Below, in pieces: positions 39,401 through 51,400 of a DNA stretch of 64,000 nt. The translations under genes were made by a program, and so were the position numbers. This DNA is from Branchipolynoe longqiensis (taxonomy: Eukaryota; Annelida; Polychaeta; Phyllodocida; Polynoidae): assembly GCA_030323885.1 (NCBI GenBank), contig CM059193.1:52418749-52482748 (forward strand), given 5' to 3'. The number at the start of each line of letters is the position of its first letter. Position 1 is the first letter of the stretch. The notes below the pieces were generated by a model. That model had not been told where the DNA came from, did not search any database, and saw only the letters and a list, made by a program, of their open reading frames with translations.

Positions 39401-42400
39401 CCCTGCTCTAGCCAGAAAGGCTGATCACCTAACCACTGGTGGCTTGGCAGTGTGGAATAAGTGGGGCACCAATCCCTTACGCTAACACTGTCCTGCAGTA
39501 GATGGGGGTGTTGCAGGTGAGTACTTCAACCTCCAGGCATATCTGGCTTCACTACATCTACATAGATAATAGGCCTATTATGCATTGGAAAAATATGTCT
39601 TTTAAAAAACCCAGTTCATGATGCATTCTAGAACATCCCAACTCACGGTTTCTGCTACATCTAGAACGCCACTTATTATTTTCTTCCGGGATTACAGATC
39701 ACATTTTCACATATTTCTGTAGTTTTTTCACCAAAGAAACCGGACCGTTCCCACACAGACCTAGTATTGTTGGAGAAAAGGAGGAAACTTACCAACACAA
39801 ATACTTTCATCTATGTTTCTCAGTTTATTCTAGTCAAAATGAAGAATGGAGTTGACTGCTTACCTTCATTAGCAGCATGCTTTTCACTTCTTCACCTGGA
39901 GAGCACTGTAGGTGGCACATAAATTTGACAAGCGCTGTTTTCCCACAACCCGTCTCTCCCATGATGACCACTGGGATCTGGCATCTAAAAAAAGTAAAGA
40001 ATAAAAAATAAACCTCATCACAGCTCTGTGGGCAATTAAAGAAAACATTGCTGGAAAGGCACAGAGAACGTAAAAGCGGACGTCGAATTAAGAAGCAGCA
40101 GTCACATTTTTCAATCCCTGGGCATGAGGGTACGTAGCGGAATGAAGTATGAATTGAACAAGCAATTAACAGTCATGAAAAAGCAGTGAAATGGGGAGGC
40201 ATTAAAGGCCCATCAAAGGCTAAACCCAATAAGTGTTATTGTGGGGTTGTTGTGGTCATGTTAGGACTTGAATAAGAACATGGTTGACCCTATTGGAGTC
40301 GGTGGTGTTTATGAACACCTTTTGAGTTTGGGAGGTCCAATGCTTCATGGCTGAGGGTAAGAATCTGAGCTAATTGTCCCTTAAGTCCAGAACTACCCGA
40401 GGTAGCACTAGCCCACTCAGTCACATTATCTTGACACTGAGCCAACCAGTCCTTGCCCTATCCTAATAATGCCGATCGCCTGGCTAGGAAGTGACAAGTA
40501 TCAATTTTTAAGTCACTGGTTTGACTCGACTAGGGTTCGAACCCACGATCCCACGGTCTAACTCATTCGGCCATCCCGTCTGGTTCGAAATCAAAGGAAA
40601 AGATGGAAAACGGTACAGCTCAGCTGAACAGTACTACTGTTCAGTCATGGCAAAGTACCATAACAAAATGGACACTATTTTTTTAATTTTTTTTATTGAC
40701 AAGGTATTTACTTTGCCCATAGCGTATAAGCTCCTGTCAGGGTGCTTGTTTTCAATGCTGGACAGCTGTGGCGCTGTCTTGATCTGTTCCTTTGCCCAGG
40801 AGTGTTTACCTGTGTCTGCTCGGGTCAGCCTTCTGCAATTTTGGTTGTTAGTAATAGCCTATGTTAGTTTTTTTGTAATTTTCCAGTTTTTTTTTGTCTA
40901 GTCTGAGTAATGATACCTTAGCCTACTATGTACATCTACTTGAGTGACATGCAGGCTTGCGGGAGAGGATCCCGTTCCATTCAGATTTTTTTTTAATTTG
41001 TTACAGCATCCTTTCACCTAAACCATGTCCTTAGATAGTGCACTTGTGTGCTAGAACATACTCGGACCCTTTAGAACTGTGGCCAGGTGGGATGGCTGTG
41101 TTGTTTGCCTAGCCATTTTATATTTCAGGGTGGATCAGTTGCATGACAGTGGTCTGTGTTGGTTTGTGCCATTACACATACCCAGGTGGACTGCGCCATA
41201 TGATGATAGCTTTCCTGATTTCCTTAATACTTAGGAGGGCTAATTTTCCTATTTTTTCTGTTTAGTGCCTACCACTTTTCCTGGCCCGTCTTTTGCTTTC
41301 TGTGCCAGTACACAGCAAGCATTGACGGCGCTCAGGGGCAGGTGTGGTTTTGTTGTGTCAGTAAGTAATTGTTTTCTTCATGTTGCTTCTTTCCGTTAGG
41401 AGTATTGGGGCCGCCATGTGTCTAGTGTCCCTGCGGGGGCTACTGTGTAATCCGGTTTCGTGGTGTAGTGGTGTGCTAGTATTTTCAGGTGTGTTTCTCT
41501 TCTGCTTGTTAATAGTGTTGCTTTGCATTTTTTGTGTACTTCTATCGTGGGATATCTTTTGTGTACTTGGAGGCATATTTTAAGGGCTTTATTTTGCATC
41601 ACTTGTAGTTTGTTGAGTAGTTTGGTACTTCCCCCCATGTATACTACATCACCGTAGTCGAAGTAGGGAAGGATCATTCCTTTATATATTTTGATTGCCA
41701 TGCTTTCAGTCATGCAGTACCTTAGTTTTGCTAGTAGCCATATTTTATGGTTTGCTTTTTTGATAGTGTTTGTTATGCAAAGCCTATGAGCCTAATAAAA
41801 GCCACAAACAATCCATATACAATAAAAAGATATGGCGCTCACCAGAATGGGTAAAGACAAATGAAAAAGTAATGGAAGACATCGTTACAGTGAAATTCTC
41901 ACAGAACGACAACCTCAGAGCAACACTGTTGAATGCACCTGGAAAAGCATTCCATGAATGCACCAGATGCCCATACAGGGAACAGGATTATTCATGCAAG
42001 ATGCAAAGGAGAAGTAGTCAATCAAGGCTACAAAAACAAAATGGGAGAAATACTCCAAAAGGTAAGAGACAATATCCGAGCAAATGCGGAAAACTAGAGC
42101 GCTCCCAGAACTATGGGAGTATATACAGTAAGGGGTCAGCAAGCACTGGTGACACCATACACTAGCTACAAAAACCATAGAGCTATAACGGAAATCCAAA
42201 ATACCCACACTTAAGTACAAACAAGCCACCATTCTCTGTCTAATTAATCCTACCGGACAACAAGGTGGAGAAGATAGACTGTAGGCTAGATAGGGGCACC
42301 CACTTCGCCCACTTAAACTGCCAAAGTGCCTACACAAAATTAGATAATATAAAGATCCATCTAAAAATTTGCAAATTTGATTTTCTGACGCTATCAGAGA

Positions 42401-45400
42401 CATGGTTTCATGACCTCCATAGTGATCAAGTAGTAGAGATTGAAGGGTATGGACTCGTGAGAGAAGACAGGAAGACACTAAATAAACATCATACAAACAA
42501 GAGAGGAGCAGGGGTTGCAATCTACACGAAGAAATCACTAAATAGAGATAACAATATATACTAAAAGGAGCAAACAGGTCCACTCCCGACATAGATAGTC
42601 TGGACCCTGATAAAAAACAAAAAACAAGCAAACACTGCAGTGGGGAGCTTATATAGGCCCCTGGACAGAAATGCAGACCAATTCTTCACAGAGTTGGACT
42701 TTATATTAGATAATGTACCAAAACTAGCCACAGCAGAAATATTTCTACTAGGTGACTTTAACATAAATTTCAACACAAACAAGAAAAATAGGCTCACACT
42801 AGAATCTTTGATTAAAGGAAAAGGACTCAAACAAAAAATCAACGAATTAACTAAGCTAGGGGAAAATAGCTCCATAATAGAGCTCATCATAAATAACTGC
42901 AAAAACCTACACACATCGGGTACCAGAAACTGGGGAATCAGTGACCATGAACTAATTAATATATGTCACTAGGAAAAAGCTCAGTGCAAAAACTAAATTG
43001 ACACACCGTATGGGAAGATCATACAAAAATTACACGACAGAGTAATTAGAAACATATCTCAGACAGTCAGAGGGAGTGCAACGCCACCCCCCCCCCCCCC
43101 ACCACCCCACCCCACCCCAGCTGAGATGGAAATATATTACCAATGGGACACTATAATGGGGGAAATAAAAACACACCTCGATGCCATATGCCCTATTAAA
43201 AAATAAAAAATAAAAGCAAATCAGGACCTGTGGGTAACCCCCGAATTAATACAAATCATCACAGATAAATACAAAAAAGGGAAAGCAGCAAAAGGAAGCA
43301 AGCTACAAATAGACATAGAAGAGTACAGGAAGGCTAGGAACCAAATCCAGAGAGCGGTGAATAAAGCCAAGCGAAAATACCTAGTCCAATAAGACATCAA
43401 ATGGGGCAAAAACTCACATAAATTCTGGGACATTGTTAAAATACTAATACCCAATGAAAAACCTAAAGAAGAAATAACCATATATGATAATGAAGGGATG
43501 GAACTGCTACATACAGAGGAGGCAGCAACTACTATGAATATGCACTTCTCTAATGTAGGGAGCAAACTAGCCGAAAAATTCAATGTAAACTGGGAAACTA
43601 AGGCACCAGCACTAAACACAACCATTAGCACATGCGTAACTATGATAACCGAAATAACCAACCTAATAACAAATATTGACTGTGGTAAGCCATCAGGCAT
43701 CCAGCACTATATACTAAAGGATGCACCCGGATGCATCCCAATATAATATGCACCTTATTCAACAAGTCGTTTGCTGAAGGTATTGAATGCTGGAAAATAG
43801 CGAAAATCATGCCACTGCATAAAGAAGTGGACAAGCAAGCACAAGGGAACTATAGACCAATATCCATACTCCCTGTGCCAGGGAAGCTCATGGAAAGGCA
43901 CATCACAGCATACCTGAATGAGCACAAAATACTAAATAACAAACAAGGGGGTTTCAGGAAAAACCACTCAACCACAAAAACTATTGCAAAACTAACAGAT
44001 GATATTGCAACTAATATAAACCTAAAAAACATAGTAGGGGCAGCGTTCGTAGACTTCAGCAAAGCCTTTGATACCGTAAACCATACCATACTGAAAAACA
44101 AGCTACAACAAATGGGGATAACAGGGAAAACAGGAAACGGGTGGAAGAATACTTGCGAAATCGGAAGCAATACACCGTTGTGAATGGCACACCCTCTGAA
44201 GAGGCAACCATTCACTGTGGAGTACCCCATCGATCAGTGCTAGGCCCACTCCTGTTCCTCATATACATAAATGACTTAAATAACTGGCTTGAAACCGAAA
44301 ACCTAGTAGTATATGCACCTGGCAAAACAACTTCTGACTGAAAGGCTAAATAAACTAAGCATGTGGTGCCAAATAAATAAAATAACCACCAACACAAATA
44401 TAACCAAGACTGTGCTCTTCGGGAACAGACAAACCGAAAACAATAAAATCAGCTGTCAAATAGGCGAGACGCAGCTAGAGATTGGGGGACAGCTACAGAT
44501 ACCTAGGTGTAGACCTAGACAGGCACCTCAGTTGTGACACCTGCATATCAAGCACAATAAAAAAAGCAAACCATAAGATATGGCTACTCTAAAAAATAAG
44601 GTACTTCATGACAAGAGAGCATGTCAATTAAAATCTATAAAGGCATGATCCTCCCATACTTTGACTATGGGGACGTAATATACATGGGGAGAAACACAAG
44701 CCTCCTAAACAAGCTACAAGTACTCCAAAATAGAGCGCTTAAAATATGCCTTTAAGTACATGGAAGGTACCCAACAGTAGACCTTCACCTAAAATGCAAT
44801 GCAACACTATTAGCAAGCATGAGGGAACTCCACCTTAAATTACTTGCTCACCACTACACAACACAGCCAGGTCACACCATGACTGCACCAAGACTGCACC
44901 AAGAAATACCATGCACATGGACGCCCCAGTCCTGAAGGAAGTCATTAGCAACACAACAATCCATGAAAGGAGTACATTTGCTATGGCCGCCCAAGCCTGG
45001 AACAAACAACCCCCAATAGCAAGATCAATAAAAGATCTTAATAAATATAAACGATTTCTAAAAGAACAAACGATAAGAGACATGCAGAAGTAGCATAGAA
45101 ACTAACATAAACAAAATATAATATACATATCAAACCAGCTTTATAGCTGTCCAGCGACGAAAACAAGCACCTCAAAGGAGCGTAATCGCTATGGGCAGAA
45201 TAAATACTGTATCAATAAATTTTTTAAAATTATATTGATGTTTCTTACTTATGTACCTTACTAATGTACCTTAGTTATGTTATGTATTTTACTTATGTAT
45301 CTTACTTATCATCCCCAATAGCCGATGTTTACTTTTTGTGCTGGGGAATCGTTAAACAAACAAAGTAGCCTACCTTACTTATGATATTGTCGTTGGGGGG

Positions 45401-48400
45401 GGGGGGGCAGGGGGGGATGGGGGGGGGGGGGAGTGAAAATTAGAAATATTGCACCTAGAGCAGGACTCGAACCAACATCTCTTTGCATTCCGGACCAGTG
45501 TGCTAACCATTACACCACCTAGGCTCCCTGATATCACCACACTACCCATGCCTACCTGTCTATGTGGTTACTTGCCCGAGAGGTCAGTGCAGACTACTAT
45601 ACTCGTCCTCCTGGAATTGTAAGTCTTTTAATGCTTACAATTACATACATACAGGCAATGCACTAACACATACATACACAGGGTAGGTTCAACAACCATA
45701 CATTGCTTAGCTTGTGCAGGATCCTGGTCACGGTACCAGTGTCATGGGGGGTGATGAAAATGGGAAATATTGTGCCTAGAGCAGGACTCGAACCCACATC
45801 ACTTTGCATTCCGGGCCAGTGTGCTAACCATTACACCTGTGCTAACCATTACACAAAACATTACACCTGATATCACCACACTACCCATGCCTACCTGGCT
45901 ATTTGGTTACTTGCCTGAGAGGTCAGTGCAGATTACTAAACTATCTTACTTAGGGACCTTACTTCTGTACCTTACTGATACATCTGTATCTATTCCTCAG
46001 TGATGTGACAAGTGTATGTTGCTAAACTACCAACAATGTCTCGCCCTGCCTACCAGCACTCAACTGCGTCTATACACCAATGTTCCCACTATGCAAACTC
46101 CGATTACACCGATTACCCGAATTGTATCACAGCGTCCTGTCGGTAATACAGTGAGTGAGTGAGTATGAATGAGTGAGATTGAATGAATGAATGAGTGAAT
46201 GAATGAGTGAGTAAATGAATGAGTGTGAATGAATGAGTGAGAATGAGTGAGTGAGAATGAGTGAATGTGAATGAGTGAGTGTGAATGAGAATGTGAATGA
46301 GTGAATGAGTGAGTGAGTGAGTGAGTGAGCGAGCGAGCGAGCGAGCGAGTGAGTGAGCGAGCGAGCGAGCAAGCAATATTCATGGTGATAAGTTGTAATT
46401 GTAAATGAAAAAAAGAACTACATCAGATTATCACGAGGGGAATTGAAAAGAAAGAAGCTGGCGGTAATTACGTGCATAGTCACACCTTAAAAGTTAAAGG
46501 GACAGTTAGATGACCAACACAACTAAACCTTTTCACAATTATTATGATCCAATATGACTAGTCATGTTTTTATGTCTTAAAACTACCTTTTTTACTGCAC
46601 GTTATTTAGGGTCCAGTCAAGGCTGTTTTTGCTTCTTGTTGTTTTATGCTCTAGCAACATCTAAGGTCATATCAGGACGGCCAGTCAAGGCTGGGTCTCG
46701 GTAGTTAAACTCTTACTATTAGAGTCTAGTAGCCGTAATGACGCTTCTCAGCTGTGACAGAGGCTAGGACGTGCACATACAGTTGGTTAGCTTTTCACTT
46801 TGTCTATAAAATAGAACTGAACGCCTACTTTAATATGTGAATTTGAAGCCTTTGACTGTTTTAGTAATTCTAAGTGCAATGTAGTTAAAGTTGCCTATTC
46901 CGATGAAAGCATCAAATTTTCAAGACAAAAACACTCAACTAGATTTAATTCTACATAGCCGCATCAGATACTGATGCATTTATTCAGTATTTATTGCTGT
47001 ATAAGAAGGGAATACTAAGTCAATTAAACTTGAAAGTCCGATGGTTTTGAATGTATGTATTTTTTCTGATAAATATATTAGATCGATCACTAGTATCTAC
47101 TTTACATTAGTTCAAAGTTACTTTTATTTTAAATGGTAAACATTTTAGATATTTTGAGTGCAAACATGGAAAATTAGTTTTTGCAAGCTTGCCAAAACTC
47201 TGACACCATATACTTCTGCAGTAACAAGTTCTGTTAAATTGACTGAGTATTGCCTTCTACGTAAAAACAAATGCTTAATAAGTGCATCAGTATCCAAGTT
47301 AGATATGTAAAATCAAATCTAGATAATTGGTTTGGTTTTGAAAATTTGATATTTCATCGGACTATGCAGCTTTAAATACAAATAAAAAACCTCTTACTGC
47401 TGAAGCCTATGGGATCAGAGTTTTGACAAGCAAGCCAAAATTAATTTGACGAGTTTACACTTCAACTACCTCCCAAGTTAGCCATCTTAAAAAAGAAATT
47501 TATTCGAACTAAAGTAATGTAGATTATAGCGATCACCCAAATATATCTTTTTGTATAAAAAAAATATAAAAGAAATAAAAATTTAAAATGGTAAAACCAT
47601 CAAAACCATGGAGCTATGTAACTTTAATAAATGTAGAGTGTGAAGATTTTTCTTACGGTATAGTCAATATTCCTGCAAATAACACATGATAAAATGAGGT
47701 GAACACAGCTTTTACCGAGCGTCATTTGACAAAGGTTACCTGAAGCGCATCTGGATAGCAAGAAGCTTCTTAGTGTTGTCGGCTGTCAAAACGTATGTTT
47801 CATCCGGATCGTGGGGTGTCGGATTTCCCATCACCATTCCCAATTTCATGATCATTTCCTCCCTACAAAACGCATGATATAGCTACATTTAGGACAGAGA
47901 AATGGAACATTGAATACAAGCCAGCACAGCAAATATGCCATGCATAAATTATGCGATCTAAATATGCGAAAGGATAACGTGATATTGTGATGATAATCAT
48001 TATTATTATTATTCGGAAAATGGTTGGCATCAGTAGTATCTGATCCCTCGGGACCTGCCAATTCTGCAGAATGGATATATGCGGCGGCACGGCAGCTAGT
48101 GTAACTAGAGCTTTATGTGACAACGTTTCACTTGTCCTGAAAATAAAAAACGTCCAGTACAAGCAGTTATACCTGTGCCAGAATATATCAAAAAATATTC
48201 TAAATATTGCCATACGTACCTGCAAATAAACCTCTAAGAGCTCAGCATGTGCTAGCTGTGCCTGGATTTATGCTAAATGACTCGAAACATTGCATAGGAG
48301 CTGACTAGGCAGCATGCCCTGTGTTTAAAGGTCATATAGAGGAGTTCCACCACCAACCTACCCGCTGATGCCAGTTGTAAGGACCAATGCAATGCAGTCA

Positions 48401-51400
48401 TAGTTGGTTGCTTGAACAACGAACCCCATGAAGGTCAGTTTTGTTTGTTTGTTGTTGTTTTACGTCCTAGCAACATCTAAGGTCATATCAGGTCAGGGGT
48501 GAAGACAATGTAAGGGCGAGGGCTGTAGAAGGAATATATGAAACATTGCCTATTTCTCCACAGAAAAGATCTACTGACACCCAGCTGCATGGCCCGGCTA
48601 GTGGTCCTACTCTGTTGACTGGCAAACCATTGCAAGGTCACATAGCTTGGTTCCCCGCCACAGTCGCGTAGACTTTAGACTTGGCACAAAGCATTACGTC
48701 ATCAGACTACATATGGAAGCCATGTAGGGAGGGACCAGTGTATGTGTTCCTCCGCGTGATAGGTTATGTGCTACTCGGCGGTGGTGTTGTCCAGGTGCTA
48801 TGCCCATAAGCCATCAATACATTAAGCGGATAACATAATACCAATCAGGATTGATATTTACATTCCCTAAACATATGATTCAAATAAAACTCTCAAAGTG
48901 AGATGCAGGTAGATAGTTATTTCACAATATAACCGTAAAGTTGGCTTGTGGGATTAATACCTTGACGGCTCCACCACAGAGTAGCGCACACACGGAGGAA
49001 CACCTACACTGGTCACAATGACGTAATGCTTTGTGCCAAGCCTAAAGTCTATATGCGATTGTAGTAGGGAACTAAGCTAGGTCACACATGGCTTACAACG
49101 TTCAAACTGTGCACTAAATCTACCAATCTTCAGCATAGCTTCTGGTGTAAAGATCAACACTATTTCGCTGACAACATACACTATTCACATGAACCATTAT
49201 CTTGTCTTTTCTTTTTAGAGAGCTAATACAGAAACATTGCTTAAAAGCATTAATTGTAAGCCATCCACAATCCGCACTGAGAGTAGGCTACTTCATAAAG
49301 GGAATGTGTGACATGTTGGAAGTGGTTCCTAGAAATATCAAGTACAAAGGCAAATAGAAGAGAACAAACCTGGTCAGAGAATCAAAGTTTTCGCTAAGAT
49401 TCACATAGTTGAGCTTCAATGCGTGGTATAACTGCTGCGTCATGATTTTCTTCTGCAGCACTTGACGAGTCTGTGGATCGATGACGTCATAGTTGGGTGG
49501 TAGAACAACGAATCCCATGAAGGTGAACGTCAGGTCAGGGTTGAAGAAAATGTAGGGGTGAGGGCTGTAGGAAGAATCGATGAAACATTGCCATGACATT
49601 ATGACCTTCACTGGATGGTAATTAGATTTCGTTTTTTGGGGGGCAAGCTAAAAGGAATACGATTGCTAGTCTTCAGCGATCCCGGTGATCGGCGAACGTT
49701 ACAGTTTTTCAATATACAATAGATATTGTTTCGCCTCATTTGCAGGGATGTGATTGGCTATCAGCAAGAAACTCTGAACGTCAGGCTCAGGGCCAGGACA
49801 AAGCTCCAACAGTGGCCCAGGGGGCAGACCCTAGAAGCTCATGCAATATAAGCATTTTAAGGGTATTAAAATTAGTATCTTCAGCAGGAAAATGTACATC
49901 TTTTCCTTTCTTTATACACAGTAACACTTAATAATAAGCCCTTAGCCCATATAAAACATCAAATATTTCTTCACCGGATCTGCACAAATCACAAGGACCC
50001 ATTTCCTTATCAAAAACTCGGGAATCTACAAATCCATGGACAAATCACATTGCTGCATTTGACTATCCCATGGTCCACAACTGGTTCATCTAAGGCTGTT
50101 GTATGTGCTGTCCTGTCTGCGGGAAAGTTCATATAAAAGACCCCTTGGTGCTTCTCGGAAAGAGTAGCCTATGGCCTATGTGCAGGTTTCATCCAAAGAA
50201 ATATGTCACAATGACCATATGTTTGACGTCCAACAGCCGATGATGAAAATCAATGTGCTCTAGAGGCATCATTAAATAAAACAAGCTTTTTTAAAACTAT
50301 ATACCTCTGATGAAAAGACACCTATGTCATTGGTCTGGATATCGAATTGTCCTTTGAAGACAGGTATCCCTCTATATCGGGGATTGTTTTTTTGTTGTTG
50401 TTTTTTTGTTGTTTTACGTCCTAGCAACATCTATGGTTATATCAGGACCGGTATATCCGGGATGAAAATGGTCTCCACAAAAAAATGTGGAAAGCAAGCC
50501 GAGATTATTACACTGACAGCGAATTTCTGCGAAAAAGTGGATTTTCCACCATAGGATTAGCACTGTCATGGAATGTGGGAAAATGCGGGAAGTCAGGTTT
50601 CAAATATCCTTGGGCCTATCTTATCGCCCATACTTAACTCAGTCTTGTTTGGGGTTTATGTCAGGCCATATAAAAATGGGATTCGAACCAACCAATTTTG
50701 TCATATACATCCTGATTCATTATTTAATCGGTAAATATTAACAAAATTGCGTAAAGCCGCGAAATCGCGGAGATCTTTAACCCATGTTGTCAAGACTCCT
50801 TCTTGTCTCCGAAAACATAATCCAGCAAACCACCCTTGTATACACTATAATTAAAACAGATCTTGTTGACAATTTTCCTAATTGACAACTTGCCTTGAGG
50901 CTACTGGAGCTTAAGCTAATTCTACATTGTCGATAGTCTTCACTTCACATGGGTTCGCTACTCTCGTTCGGTTTTACAACTCACACTTCTTGACTTAGCA
51001 GGCAGTCGATTTTATTTGAGTGGTAAATGTGACATCCGACTTCTCAGCATTCTGACAGTATTCTGACAATTCATTGGATTAACAAATAGTTCAAATCCTA
51101 GCCACGTGAAACTTGTCTTGATATTTATCGCTACCAGGATAAATGCAAGAGGCAGTGGAAATAGGAAGACCAATGGGGACCTTTCATGAGCCATTTCTCT
51201 GGTTATACACTTGGTGACAACACCCGTTCCCGGTCCAAGTCAGCCATCATGGTTGGATAGAAGGGTGTAGGTGTGTGTGTGTGTGTGTTGGTGGTGTAGG
51301 TGTGTGTGGTGGGGAGTGTAGGCGTGTGTGGTGGGGGGTGTAGGTGTGTGTGGTGGGGGGTGTAGGTGTGTGGTGAGGGTTTAGTGGTGTGGTGGCAGTG

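Noticed and set aside
41915..42631. 238-codon minus-strand ORF
   Set aside because: Antisense of the LINE-B NADAR/endonuclease region, whose plus-strand motifs are clear.
40680..45093. Twin-priming inversion of a single LINE-B insertion
   Set aside because: The inverted part (RT C-terminus) repeats sequence also present in the plus part, whereas twin priming gives non-overlapping halves; two insertions fit better.
46060..46383. His-Ser-Leu rich ORFs
   Set aside because: Translations of the GAGT/GAAT microsatellite in three frames.
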